DNA of 49,970 bases from Stenocarpella maydis (Eukaryota > Ascomycota > Sordariomycetes > Diaporthales > Diaporthaceae): contig NQMI01000021.1 in the NCBI GenBank assembly GCA_002270565.1, forward strand, positions 361,717-411,686, in the 5' to 3' direction. This document shows, piece by piece, positions 10,303-23,621 of this stretch (the first letter of the stretch is position 1; every line of letters begins with the position of its first letter). The notes under the pieces are model-generated. The model did no database searches. It was not told where the DNA came from and worked only from the letters and a program-made list of their open reading frames with translations. The position numbers and the translations under genes were made by a program.

Positions 10303-11575
10303 CTCTGAGGGGGGGGCTGTTCCAGACTCGAGGTCCAAATCTCGTCTGCGATGGGCGAGGATGAAACAGATGGCAATTGAAGGGGGAAGAGAAGGAAGAG
10401 AGAGACGGCGTCAGGTACGGCTCTGGTCTTGGAGTCGCTCGGCAGAAAAGGTGGAGATCGGCAGCGGCAAAAGATCGGCAAGGATCATGATACCATCGTA
10501 AACAGCGACAGGGGTCCTAATCATGCTCGCTCACATTTGGTAGAAATCTCGTGCGACTTCCCCGCTGTCGACATGCTTCTGCCTCTTTGGATCCCACCTG
10601 CAGCGTGGTTCTCGAGTCCGCCCAGGATGTCGTAGGTGTCGTAGGTGTCGTAGGTGTCGTAGGTGTCGTAGGTGTCGTAGGTGTCGTAGGTGCTCTGAAT
10701 CTGAATGACAACGGCGCATTAGCGTATCAGGCTTGGAAGGAGGAGGTGGGAGAGTTGGAGGGCCATTATATGCGACACGAATCTCTTGCTGAAGAGAATG
10801 ATGACTGGCAAGGCCGACGTCGTTGTACACGTCAAAGAGGTCTGGGTGGTCCATGTCGAAGTCCGAGGTTCGAGCAAGTGGTGACTGGGAGTGAGCCACT
10901 TCGAAGTACGCTCTGCGTGAATGAGCCTGGTCACTTGAGAGTGGCAGAAGGGATCTGAACTGTGGTTAAAAAGCCAATGTGGCAGGTACGAGTCTGGAGT
11001 GGGGGGCTGAAGGCTTCGAGTTGGAAAGTTGTGCGTTTCCTACTTTTACTATATGTGCGGGGCTCAGCGGCTGGTGACGAAAACAGGAGGGTGCTGGAGT
11101 CTTTTATCAGTTGTACGGAGCTCAGTGACTGCCGTTGAACTTTAAGACGCCCGAGAGCTGGTGACATTTGGTTCAGCAGGTAAACAGAGGACAACAGCTC
11201 GTGAAAAGAGCTCAGGCGGCATCCTTTGCGATTCTGCCTAACCAGCAGACCTCTCCCCATTGTTTGCACTTGTGAACAAGGTGGGATTCGTGACCACTGG
11301 ATCTCTACCTGGGCAAAGGTTCCAATTGATCTCTACAACCAGCCTGCGCCCGACTGCTCAAGATTCAAAGTTTGGTTTCAGCCCAAGAGTGGAGACGGAA
11401 TACCATTCTACGCACTTAATCCTGATGACTTGGGCAAATGTTTCCTGTCAAGACATGCCAGGCCAACAGAAAACAACAGCTAAGTGAGCCATTCGGTCCT
11501 GGATTCAATTGGCTCGAGGTGAGTGAGGTAAGTTGAACAGGTATGAATTTTCAATTCGTTGCGTGACAGACCTGG
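10303..11575. other. Region upstream of CPS1 with a weak small ORF
   Basis: This holds the CPS1 leader and promoter. On the minus strand an open frame 10854-10531 (first ATG at 10854, MDHPDLFDVYNDVG...) ends in HLR repeats that come from the 9-bp minisatellite. It looks faintly coding but has no family match that I know, so I do not call it a gene. 10900-11575 holds nothing recognisable. Confidence 0.4.
10628..10690. repeat. 9-bp minisatellite (TGTCGTAGG)x7
   Basis: Seven perfect tandem units of TGTCGTAGG span 63 bp. The unit length is a multiple of three, so all frames stay open across it (VVG on plus, HLR or PTT on minus), which creates artificial ORFs on both strands. Confidence 0.95.
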
Positions 11576-12292
11576 TTAATCATCCCGGGGAGACCTCTTG
11601 CCTCGACCAACGCCCACAGCTGCAAGGTCATCCGTGACCCCTTTGATCTCGTTGTTGCACCAGAGGTTCCTACCATAACCCCCGGTAAGAATCAGCCCAT
11701 AGCCCCCCTCTGGCACCTGTTGCCCGTCCACATCTGTCTTTCCAACATCAGGATCGTCACTCGGACCAACCAGGTAGACGGGGTCGATCGTGCCGGCAGA
11801 AACATCCATCATAGAGCCCTCGTCCCTCACCCAGGTAAGAAACCCTCCACAATTTGCGCAGAACCCGCGCCCAATCCCAGGCGTGGCCGAAAATGACCGC
11901 AGCGCAGATGGTGTGCGCTCAAAGTCAGTCCACTCCTCGTTCTCGCGGGCAGGCCTGGTTCCTTCTTTAGCGATGCCCCACCGGAGGCAGGCTTTGGGGA
12001 CCTGGACGCAGGACCAGAAGATGGAGCCCGAATTGCGGCGGCACTGGGTGCATTGACAAGTACCAGTCTATGAGACAGTCGTTAACGTTGGTGGACTGGG
12101 CAGAAGGCACTGGCACGCATAGTGCCAGGCTATGTACACAAGAGAGCATCTGCTCACATTTTCAGTGAAGTCATAGCCAGGTGGGAAATCCAGGCGGTAA
12201 CGGACAGCTCTGCAAAGGCAGCCACCAGTCACCCTCGCCGGCCTGGGGAGCGCGGGACTGGAGGCATCTTCAGCTGAGAGTCCTGCCGGCAT
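11576..12292 (-). CDS. GFA/CENP-V domain zinc-binding protein
   Basis: Exons are 12292-12158 and 12067-11576, giving 208 aa; the 90-bp intron runs GTGAGC to CATAG in phase 0. The start ATG at 12292 precedes MPAGLSAEDAS and then VTGGCLCRAVRYRL. Zinc ligands of the glutathione-dependent formaldehyde-activating (GFA) / Mss4-like fold are visible: C25 and C27 in GGCLCRAV, C49, C51 and C54 in TCQCTQCRR, and C115 and C118 in GFCANCGGFL. Despite the family name, most fungal members have no proven substrate and are soluble cytosolic proteins. The ligand set is complete, so the fold should be intact. The C-terminal about 70 residues (GGYGLILTGGYGRNLWCNN) are less typical. Function beyond zinc binding is unknown. 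Confidence 0.9.
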
Positions 12293-13975
12293 GGTAGCTC
12301 GGGAACCTTTCGAGACAGCAAAGATCAATATGGGTTCTTTGTGCCAAAGAAGTTGCGTCTCGAGCACTGCCGGTGTTTTAGAGCCAAGGAGAGAACAGCG
12401 CTGGTGCATAAGTAAGCTAGCCTGACTCCCAAGCTTGCCCAGGCCGCCCTGCATGAGGCCATGTCTATGTCATTTGCGCGCCCTGCCAAGACACGCCCTT
12501 CTGACCGGTTCCGTTTTGGCCATGTCAATCCTGGAATGGTTTCTAAGTAGAAACGGAAACATGGTACATGAATGATCTCGCCCAGATGGTGAGAATGCGA
12601 GCACAGTATTCCGGTACTGTATGTAATATCACCACCACTCAGTAATTATCATGATTTCCATCCAGTCTTAAAGTCTAACCACATACTTAATATGGTCTTA
12701 CAATGCATATCCTGCCTGTCCATATCATTCCTGAGGCTCTGGGGGCAGCAGTCCCCATGGTTTGCAATAAAGGCAGCCTTGTTCTCCGCAATATGTGCTG
12801 AAGACTTTGAAGACAACATGATGGGAGAAGCGTTGCTACCAAGCAACGAGTCTAGCGGGATTTTGTGTTTCCCGCTGGACTATGATCCTGTGCTCGTCAC
12901 TGCCTACTCGTTTCTTCTTGGTTGGCTCCCTTGTTGGAGAGCCCGCGAAATGCAATTTAAAGCCGGGGCCTCAGCTGGGAAGCTACCAAAAAAATACCAC
13001 TCAGATTGAAGACAACGCCCAAAACACAAAACGACAACAGGCTATCCATGGATGTCTGTCTATGTGTGTTTGATCGGAAATCAAGGCCGACACGGACACA
13101 TGTGGCCCGACCGAATTTCACGGCTGACCATCACGGTGTCTATCCAGGTAGAACATACCAGTAAGTATTGAGAGCTCTGAGCGCTGGATTGATCTCGGTC
13201 TCTGAAGGTTGGTAAACCAATACACACTGGTACATGAGAAAGATACCTTTGAGCATTTATTAGTCTCCATGCTAATCACACGTCTGGTGTGCCACATGGT
13301 CTGTTGCTAGGGAATATGCCAACGTCATTGTTTTTTATCTACTTCGTGATGTTGCATACATGATAGGGCGACACCATGGAAATAACCTGGTGCGTTATTT
13401 CCACGGTATTGCTTGAGAGTCCATCATGCCCACATCTTAGTAAGCGCTTGCGCTGCAGAGTTGAATGCGGTGCCATGGAATCACAAATCAAAGTCTCATT
13501 GGGAAAGACTCAACGGTCAGGTGCGGAGGGGTCACACTTTCACTCCCTCTTATGCACCGTTCAAATGTTACCTACCAGGATTTCCACAGCAATAACTACG
13601 AATGATTGGCCGCATGAAGACCAAGAGACAGGTGGTCCTGCGGCTTACTAGAAGGCCATGTTGAGTTGCCGACAGGCCAGGGATATCTACCAATCCTGGC
13701 TGCGTAAAACGACGATTCATGCACCACAAAACTTGGATTGACGACAAGCCGCTGCGACCCATTGAGGGGTATGAACTCTTTAGGAAGCGCCCCTCGCGGG
13801 TCGCCTTGGCTAAAGTCGGAATAACTGGTAATAATTTTCACTCAAGAAAACTGCGCTGAACTTTGCTGCCCACGTCTTTCTAAAGTTGGCCCCAGGATTC
13901 CCGAGACCGTCGATATCCTGCCTTCGTGAATGCAGATGAGACGCGCGAGAACCCTTCCGCAACGAACATCTGACC
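12293..13975. other. Intergenic spacer between divergent GFA and P450 genes
   Basis: The two flanking genes are transcribed away from each other, so both promoters lie here. Open frames on both strands (12692-13009 +, 13376-13651 +) lack motifs and splice signals. No TATA box is convincing. Confidence 0.5.
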
Positions 13976-15927
13976 ATGCCGTACATCACTCTTATCCCGC
14001 TCGTCATCGTTGCCGCCATCGTCTTCCGGCTGCGGAATGTCGGCAAGCGGCCGAGTAACTATCCTCCTGGACCCCCAACAATGCCCCTTATTGGCAATTT
14101 GCACCAAATTCCCCAGAAATCTCCGCACATTCAATACAAGAAATGGGCGGAGGAGTACGGGTATGTCTGGACCAGTCTGAATAGAATGCAGTAGCAAAAA
14201 GACTTGACTGATTCCGAGCGCAGGCCTGTCTACTCTCTAATTCTCGGCACCAAAGTCATGATCGTACTCTCGACTGATAAAGCCGTCAAGGACCTTATGG
14301 ATAAGCGCAGCAGTATTTACTCATCCCGCCCAGAACTCTACCTGGGTAACCTGGTGAGCGGGTATCTGCGTGTGCTCCTCATGGTATGTCTCTTTCGCGT
14401 CCGAGGTGTGGCGTTGCGCAGACCACAGATGAAAGCTAACATCGAATGCTGGCAGCAATACGGCGAAACATGGCGTATGGTTCGGAAAATTATGCACGCT
14501 GTCCTCAACATAAACGCATCGAGAGGGTACGTTCCATACCAGGATCTTGAGTGCAAGCAGATGCTGTGCGGCATTCTGGACGAGCCACACTTTTGGACTG
14601 ATCATATTCGCCGCTTCACAAACTCCCTCACAACACAGATGGTATTTGGATTCAGGACTATAGATATCCATGATGAAAAACTGAAGAGATTGTACGAGTG
14701 CGTCGAGAAGTGGAGTGAGGTTATGGGATCGAACACTGCAGCCCTCTTGGACGTGTATCCTATCCTGAGGAGACTACCTGACTTCATGCTCCCTATGAGA
14801 CGCTATGCCAAAGAGTTACATGAAAAGGAGAAGGCACTTTACGTGGGACATTGGATGGACACGAAGCAAAAGATTCATCGACGCACAGCGATGGTAGCTT
14901 TCACCCTATCCCCCAAACGTGGGACAAGAAAGGTTAACGTTGAACAGCCTTGTTTCTCCGTTGGGGTCGCTGAAGGTCAAGAGAGCTACGGCTTCTCCGA
15001 CGACCTCGCAGGGTACACCGCCGGCTCGCTCCACGAGGCTGGGTCGGACACCACCGCATCTACGCTCAATGGCTTCGTCCAGGCCATGGTGCTGTACCCG
15101 GACGCCCAAAAGCAAGCTCAACTCGAGCTCGACGGCCTCTGTGGTACTGACCGCCTTCCAACTGTCGAGGACTGGGACTCATTGCCTTATACCCGCGCTT
15201 GTGTCAAGGAAACCTTGCGTTGGATGCCCACTGCTATCATCGGCGTGCCGCACTGTGTTATCCGAGATGATGAGTACATGGGTTATAAGATTCCCAAGGG
15301 TGCCGGAGTAATGTGTAAGTACAAATTGATTCTGTGGTTCCTTTCCTCGGACTCTTGGAACTGCCACTTGTATAACCCCAAGATCTATACTGTCAACGAG
15401 GAGTCGCCTCCGCGTTCAGAGGCATAGGATGATATGCTAACAACACCCCAGACAACGTGTGGGCCATCAACATGGACGCAAACCGATTCAAGAACCCACG
15501 TGCCTTCGACCCCTCCCGGTATGAGGGCGACAGCCAGACATCGGCCGAGGCGGCAATGAACAGTGACCCAAGCCGGAGGGATCACTTCGTCTTCGGGGCA
15601 GGGCGCCGGGTCTGCCAAGGCATGCACATTGCTGACCTCTCCTTGTTCCTGAGCATCTCGAGGCTGCTATGGGCCTTCGATTTTGAGAAGACCGTCGATA
15701 CTCAAGGGCGGGAGGTTGTGCCGGATGAGAACGACCTGAGCAGCGGCCTTCTGGTACAGCCACGTGAGTTCCTAGCAAAGATAACCCCGAGGAGTGAGGC
15801 ACATGCACGGATCATCCGCAAGGAGTGGGACGGTTGCCAGGTACTTCTTGATGAAAATAAGCAGTGGAAAGAGGTTCCGAAGGGCATGGTGTTCAAAGCC
15901 CCTGTGCCATCCGGGCTGAAAGAGTGA
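13976..15927 (+). CDS. Cytochrome P450 monooxygenase, five exons
   Basis: Exons are 13976-14160, 14224-14383, 14456-14893, 14948-15314 and 15452-15927, giving 541 aa. Introns are 63, 72, 54 and 137 bp with TAAC or CTGA branch sites; phases agree at all four junctions. Residues 1-20 are a hydrophobic ER anchor, followed by the proline hinge PPGPPTMPLIGNL. Microsomal P450 motifs are in order: helix C WRMVRK, I-helix oxygen motif AGSDTT (292-297), K-helix ETLR (349-352), and heme loop FGAGRRVC with the axial C438. The sequence resembles the O-methylsterigmatocystin oxidoreductase-like group of fungal P450s, but the substrate cannot be read from sequence. No polyketide synthase, NRPS or terpene cyclase gene is nearby, so this is more likely a stand-alone detoxification or tailoring enzyme than part of a cluster. 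Confidence 0.93.
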
Positions 15928-18900
15928 ATGAAGCCTTGAGAGTGGAATCTGCCGCACGGCATGTGTGTTTGGACACGACTTGTCTGATGAGGACTGAGAC
16001 ATTTTGCTTGGAGGCCGGCTCTTACTGTCGTCAGACTTCCTTATAATCATACCCTCCTGATTACGTATGACGCATATTCTTTGCATCTTTCTTTACACAC
16101 CTTGGTCGTGTTTTCCTGGACCTAAGAAATAGGTCTACTCACCTAAGCACCCCGACATGGGACTATATAGACTGAATATGAAAATTTATACGCCTGGTGG
16201 TTTACGAGGCTGGACAAGGTTGCTATCTCAAGGCCACGAGACGTCGAGAGCGTGCCGCCCCGGCGCCCGTAGCCAAACCGGAGACCCGGGACGACCCTTG
16301 GAAACGGGATGACCCAGGCCTAGGCCTTGGAATGCTGACATTGTTGGCGTTGTTGATCTGATACAGTAACAGCATATACGCGGGTTTGGCTGGTAAGGCT
16401 TGTCAGCGGAGGACTGGAAAAGCTTTCGCGAGGTTCGACATGAGGAATACACCCCCGGTCTATCTTCTTCTCCATGGTTTCTTTTGGTACGGCGGAGTGA
16501 TGGCAGTGACGGGACAAACACCGGGGCTTCCTTTCCAGATGCCAGGGCTCATGTGTGTAGGATCAGAAATGGTGGTGGCAGAGCTGCACTTGTCAATCGC
16601 AATCTCTCCTCCAGGTTGCCGCAGCCTTGCTGAGAATGTGTAGTAACCATGCACTGGGTTGACTTGCAAGAAAAGGCTAGAGCGCAAGAGTCACAGCACT
16701 GCAGCACTGTGTTTTGATGCATCTTGAGGACAACTTCAGACAACATCGCATTGCCCCGGTTATCTCGCCGGGTCCCACGCCTGCCGCCATGTTCTCTGCG
16801 TGGAGGGATTGCGCACTTGCGCAGCACAGTGCAGGAGAGCCTGATTGCTCCCACCTCGGTGAGAGACCTGTTCAAGGTCAGGCCGTGTGCGTGCGGGTGC
16901 GACGCAGGACCCGAAGAGCGAGCGCTGAATTCAGCCCAGATTGTGCCTTGACAATCCTCCTCGGAGTGTCCCTCGCTGGAGTGGACGACATAGCAAAGAC
17001 TGATTCGCGAGATCCCTCCCGTCCAAGACGAAAGGGGAGCCTGCAATTCTACAGCCGATGCCCATGAGCAGCATATCTTGCAGCTGCAAATACCTCCCTG
17101 GGTCCTCGTCATAGAGCCTGGCGAGGGATCCCATCGGAGCCAGACACGGTGTGCGTGAAGACACAACCTTTTCTTGGACGTGGAGTTTCCATCTGGTCAG
17201 ACGCAGGACACAATCCCGTCCCAGCTGGCCGCGCACAGACGCGATCAGCCAAGTGCATGGAGAAGGCCTTGCAACAAGAAATCTTATGCCGCCCGGCCCG
17301 AGGCGTGAGGCGTTGAGCGCATCAGAATTGCCTCCTCCTCCCTGTACGCCTTTTTGTTAGCCCAAGGGAAACGCAGCGGACTCCTGCAACCCAGAGGGAA
17401 GGCTCACCACCGGGGGTGCCAAAAATATCACAGGCGCACAAACATTTGCAGGGAGCAGGAAGATCACAACGATAGAACCGTCGCATTGGGGTGGAGATGT
17501 GGAGCGCTACCAAAACGCCTCCGGGGCCGGATGAACCACAACTGGCACGGCGCACGTGCAGCACACAATTCCCAGGACGCCGGGCGACGAGGCACACAGA
17601 GAAGAAGGCACCGCCGTGCGGCCGACGATCTTGTGTGCCATGGGGATGGAGGACGAAGCGCACACACCGTGGCCCTCACGCCACACGGAGCCTCCCGCGG
17701 CAGCGTTGGCAGCATGCGCGGCCGCATGATGAGGAGCGCGGGCGAGACGTTGGATCACCGCGGGGCCAAGGGTGCTTGATCCCCTACACAAGCCACGCTA
17801 TCTGTCCGGGCCAGCGAGCCTCCTCGAGCCTCGGCGGCAGCACAGCGCACCGGCTTGCTTGATCACCGAAGAGCTTCGGCAGCGTGGGCTGGCAGCGCGA
17901 CACAGACAGACAGAGGAGACTCTGATCTGAAGCGGTCTGACGCGTCTGGTGCCAGTCAGACCGCATGTGAGCCGCCGTCTTTGGGGCGGCGGTCTTGGAA
18001 AGACAAATGCAAGGATGACTTCATCCTTGGCCGCAAGGGTGCGCATATGTCCTCCAGTGGATCATCACTCCTCCCTCGTGTCGAGCACCCAGCACCGCAG
18101 CAAGCCTATGTACATAGTCAGATAGTGTACACACTTGGGCAGGCCGAAAGCCGCAGCCCAGGTTGCTCTTGTGCGTGTTTGTGTGCGATACGAGAAGGCC
18201 AAAAAAACCCCCGCATGAATTTCCTGCAATGCAACGGCGAAACTCTCGGAATCGCCTTTTGAGACTTTGCTGCGCGCGGGCACCCGCCGCCGTGGGACGT
18301 CTGGCTCTCCCGGCCGTCCACAAGATGATTGCGCCGCCGACACGTGTGGTATACGGGCACACGAGAGACCTCACCGTGGTCCTGGCGCGGGACTGGGCAC
18401 ACACATGAGGAGGACGCTTCCGAGCCCCGGGAGAGATGCCAGGCGAACCCGCCCATGTCCCGGTCTGATATGTGCATATTACCCTCGGGTCACCTCAGCA
18501 TCAGCACACAAACGCTGACAATACACGTGCTTGCCGGTGGCCCTGCCCAGAGCAGACAGGACAGGACCCCCAGCTTTCCCGGGCGGTCTGCAGGCCGATC
18601 CTCTCCTAAGGTGTACACCACACTACATGCAGTGGGCCCTCTTGAGATTCAGCTGCCTGCCCCTTTTGCGGGGCGACGGCTCATCCGTTAGTTCCAGCAA
18701 ACAAGGCTGCGGAATCATTTGGGATGTTGTGCTCAATGGGGGGCCTTCGGTGCATCTCACTGGGCCGTCAACATGCCAGCGTCACATGGCGGCTTACTCG
18801 GTCTTGTTGTTCCGCCCTTTGCAGCACTTCGCATACATGGTGTGACACTTGAAACAGCTCGGGGATCTGCAGGCTGGGCGGCTACCCCGTGCCCTGCTGT

Positions 18901-20563
18901 CCCCCGCCCTACGTGCCGTTTCGTTGGTCGGTTGTTTCAAGTTGATCGAGACCAGCCCGGGCCCGAGGTCCGGAGGGAGCGAAGACCAAAGCGCGAACCC
19001 CAGCGGCCATATCTCGAGACTCGCAATCTCGAACTAGTTTTGCATTGATGGCCTCGTTGATTTGTCGGCAACGTAGGCCAGGGATTGATCACACCTGCCC
19101 CGGCTGCCCTGCAGTGTGCTGAGCCCCGACCAAACGTCCGACCGACGTCCGCTGTTGGACGTTGCACGGCCGGGCTGGCAAGTCCCCTACCAGCTGCGTC
19201 CGAACAGATTTGTCTGGTAGGACCATCTGATCACGAAACGGGTATGCCACCGGATCGCAATATGCGATGGTCAAAGAGACCGGATGAGGGCGACACTTTC
19301 CATCCTTGCTTGCTTCACCGATTGCCATGCAAGAATGGCATGGCTGTGGTGAAATGCTTTATCACGTATATGTTTTGGTGCTCCAGTCGTACGGGATTCA
19401 CCTCGCGAGGCATTCAGTGTTTAGGGCCCCAGTCGTTCGGAGTCGAGAGGGTCCAAAATAACAAGCCTTTTCAACCACGGGAGCTCCTACAGCTAGGACA
19501 CCTGGAGCCCCCGGCCTCTTGCGTCCGCAGCTACGCCGGGTTGGGCCGGCTTGTCCTTGAGATTCCCTCTTGCAAGCCGTAGCAGATTGATTGGGCCGTG
19601 TTTAACTGCTAATGCCTCTCGCGACCCCAGCGGCGGCTGTCAACGCGGGGTTGTGCATTGGTCGGTTGATTGGGCAGAGCTGACGGAAGCTCGACCTCCT
19701 TCGACTCAATCTCCCTGCGACAAGCAAAAAGGTTGACAGGTCACCGCCCAAAGTGGTGTGTTTGGCCCCGGGGGAGTATGGTTCGGTCACCAACGAGGGA
19801 ATAAGACATGTGATGTCGTATTCCAGATCGCTCTCCGTTGCCAGTGCATATCCGTCGCTAACGGTAGTGCCGTTGTAGTGCCCGAGGTGCTCCCGCTCAG
19901 CGACCAGCAGAGGTAGCTTTTCCTTCCCTCCCTGGCTGTCTGCCAGTCTGGGTGGCGTGAGGAATATAGCACACGGTGGCATCAAAAAAGAACTAGTCAC
20001 GCTGGCCACGCAATGCCCGGCGAGTCTCAGCTGAAAGACACCCGGCACCCGGGCAATGCTCGGACGACCCCGGGAGGCCACTGACACTTCTCTCGACTAT
20101 CCAGTAGCTGCCGCCTTGCTGCTTTATTACGCCTTATCGTGACCCCCTCGTCACAAGGTGCAGTTCTTCCTGTTCGGGACGCCCTGTGGGCCAAGGCGCT
20201 CTCACCATTGGTGTCGGCACAATTTGGACCTTGCAGCCAAGTGTCTAGTCCAGTCCGACCGGACGCTCTTCTGGTGGCTGGCTAGTGCATAGATATGCGC
20301 TTGCCGCCATCGTAGACCCTGTCGCCGTGCTGAACTGGCTGACTGGGCTTGCACTGCACGACTCGACGGGCACCCGCAATAACGCCCATGTGCACCCAGG
20401 ACACCCCGCACAAGAGGACAAGAGTCGAGTCAACAACGCAATTTGCCATTGCACTCCAGTGAAGGTGATCGTCGTAGCACCACCGGCTATGCAACAACCA
20501 GCACATGGGCTGAAGCCTGTCAACCTGTGATAATGCTTATTTATCCTCCTTGCCGCGAGCCGA

Positions 20564-20587
20564 GACAGTGTGACAGTGTGACAGTGT
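20564..20587. repeat. (GACAGTGT)x3 tandem repeat
   Basis: Three perfect 8-bp units lie in the gene-free interval. No coding meaning is seen. Confidence 0.85.
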
Positions 20588-22172
20588 GTTTGTGCGGACG
20601 GAGATGAGGGTCATCCGCGTCTGGCAATGATTGTCACGCCGGTCCTCGATGCAACAAAGTGGCATATGGCGCACGCAGACTCGGACCTCAACAAACCGAC
20701 AGAGGGAATTGGATGGCTTTGTCTGTCGGACTCGATGGTGCTGACGCGTAAGAACGGCGCACGCTCGACCTGAAGCTCAGGTGCAACAATTATAGAACCC
20801 GCCAGCCTTGTTACACGATAGCAGGCTGCTGCGCCGGTTCTTAACTAGGTATTGTTTGACAGTCTTCGTCTAGGGGAATGTCTAGGGGGCCTCAGCGGGA
20901 CGTAGGGCAGCGGGCTATGAACGCTAGCGACTTGAAGCAATGGCGTCCGAACTTGCTTCGTGGCTTCTGCGCCTCTGTCAGGGTGTGGAGGCGGGCCATC
21001 GCGGATGGCTGCCTCATGACGAAGCTCAAGTGCCATGCGTGGTGGCGGCGCAATGAAGCAAGAGCCAGGCCTTTGTAACAGTGTGGGCGCTCGACACTGC
21101 TGCGGGTAAAGAGCAATTGCTCGGAGGGACGGACCTTCGTGTCTCCCAGGTTGAACAGGCCCAAGTAGAACGTTTTGCCGATAATAACGCCTCCCGCTCC
21201 GGCCGCGCGTGGCGGGAGAAAAACACTGATCTATCTCGGCCGGGCAGCCCGCCTCGCAGCCCTGGCCAGCACCACATGGAGGCTCTTTCTTCTTGCAGAG
21301 TCCCGGGGGCTTATTATCGGTGCTTCCTATCGAGGCCTAGAGGATCTACCGATCTTCAGGAGGGCCGGAGGTGGATGGCAAGTCGCCAGTGGCTTTCCGG
21401 ACGAAGCCGGCAGGGAGGGAGGGTGGTGTCCTGGGGGTCTGGGAGTGGGCAAGCAGCGCAGGGCGGCTGGGCGGTGCAAGGTATTGAGCTGTTGATCAAT
21501 CTGAAGCGAACCGTGGGCATGATATGCCTCCAGTCAGCTGTCAGGCTGTCAGGCCCAGTCAGTGTGCCACCGCTTGGCAATTTGAGTTTTGCCATATTGA
21601 CAGACTGACAGCCACACCTTGAGTGGTGTCTCGGATTTGCTGATCATTGCCCGCCCAGTCGCCACTCTGCCGAATTACACTCTACTACTGCAACCCCCAA
21701 GGGCTCAGAAGAGTCCGGGAAAATAGGCCTTCCCGCCTGGCACCCCCAGGGATCACACGGCCCATCGTGTTCGAATGGGCCACTGAGGGGCTTTCTTCGC
21801 TGGGGGCCTCTGGGAGCATGGCAGGGCCATATCACGTCACTGTGGGACCGTTTGTTGGGGAGATCGAGTGTGTGTCGTTTAGTGTAGTTGTTATTATTGC
21901 AGGATCCGGCGGCCATTGATGACGCTGTATCTTGTCGTGCACATGGGTCTTCTGGTCTGGTCTGGTCTGGCCTGGCTCGGGCGGCCCTGATTTGCCGGGC
22001 TTTGTGATGGAGCTGTTGGCAGCGATGACTTTGTCTCTGCTGGCGGACGATGAAAGCAGGGAGCTGCTAATGCGGGTGGGCAGTTGGGAGGGTGCGTGGT
22101 CGATGACGGAATCATGTCATGGCCGGTGGTTTGTGTGTTTCTATTTTGCGGCAGTGCTAGCCACTCGTGATA

Positions 22173-22194
22173 TTTTTTTTTTGGGGGGGGGGGG
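22173..22194. repeat. T10-G12 homopolymer junction
   Basis: A run of ten T is followed directly by twelve G on the plus strand. The G run could form quadruplex-like structure and is also a likely site of sequencing length error. Confidence 0.9.
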
Positions 22195-23621
22195 TGCGAT
22201 CTTCAAAGCTCTGGCTCCGCCGCAGTGTTTTTCCAGCCTCTCGAATGGCTGAATGACATAGTTGCATGCATGGCAGGCTGATTGCGCAAAAATCGAGCAC
22301 TCGCAAAAGGGTTAGCACCAGCCATTGAAGGTTACCACCTTCTCTACATAGTATAGCACCTTTACTTCGCAACAATATTTCAATCCGGTATGTTTTTTTG
22401 TGAAAATAGAGGCATGTATATATATAGACATAATGTTAGTACTCTGAGGGATATGAAATAGATTTCTATATTTAGAATTATCCTTTCAAAGAGTTTAGTG
22501 TAGTTGAGTTGAATCGTGTTGCTGTGAGTGCTCGCTTTTTTGTTTTGGCTCCGTGCTAGGGCCATGAGCAAACCCGGGTGGCGAAATAGCCTTGACGCCT
22601 TTTTTTTGTAGAGAGGGAGGGCAGGCCGTATCACGATCCGACATGGCTGCAGCGTGCGTGGACAGTGGGCCACGAGACTGGATGGCGGGTCCGGCTGGGC
22701 CAAGAGGCAGTGCCCGAAGAGGCTAGCGCCCAGGTCAGGAAAGTAGAAGGCGAGTGCTCTCCCCCGAGGGCCAAACGATTGCACATACTACAGAGTCAGA
22801 CAGTACATGGTATATACTACGCTACGTATTTGACTGGTGGGATGACAGGGTGACGGACTGGACGGCTCGTGTCGGCCGCCCGAGTTGTCCGGCGAGGGCT
22901 CCCATGTGGCGACGAGGCGTGCTTGGACACGACGACTCGGCTCTGACCTCGGCCTCAGCTCGTGTAGCCAGCCAGGCTCGGGGAGGCGGCGGCGGCGGCG
23001 CGCGGCTGGACATGACAATATGTGTGTAGCAGCCCATAGGAGCATAGTGTACTATGTATGCTACTGGTGACGAATGGCTCCGCCTGGTCATGCGACGAGG
23101 CTGCACAGAAACACAGCCATCGCGGTTTGACGGGAAGAAAGGTTGTCGACAAGAATAGCAGTCGCAACGGTGCTGAGTCAGTGCAGACGGCATGGGGACA
23201 CGTTGGAGCCGCCGTTTTGTTCCAAGCTGTGCTGCCATGCCTGGGATGCCAGGATGCCCAGCAGAGCAGGGCCGACTGGGGGAGGGCTCGAGGTAGTGAG
23301 AAAAGATCATCTGGTCGACAGCAGCTCATCTCCAGTTCGTGGTGGTAAGGGAAGAAACACACTGACCTCACCCCCCCCTGTGACAGTAGTCTCGTTGTCT
23401 GTCTATCTACACGTATACTACTGCACTCGTACCATGTCTACGAACAGTGGGGAGGGACATTGACTTTGTGTATGCAGCGTGTTTACGCAGCGAGTTATGG
23501 TGAGCCAGTGCGCATCCCGAGATGTGTGTGCTCGGGAGTGAGAGCAACTGCCGGTGGTCGATGAAACCAACCACCTTTTTCAGATCCAATATAGTGCTGG
23601 AAACAAGCGTTCGTGATGGAT

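Noticed and set aside
9337..10308. 323-aa plus-strand frame opposite CPS1
   Set aside because: Antisense shadow; all M20 motifs are on the minus strand.
13976..15927. Secondary-metabolite gene cluster around the P450
   Set aside because: No backbone synthase, regulator or tailoring set lies nearby. GFA, CPS1 and GT31 are housekeeping-type neighbours.
16549..17166. 205-aa minus-strand frame
   Set aside because: No family resemblance, irregular composition, and frames of similar length overlap on the other strand.
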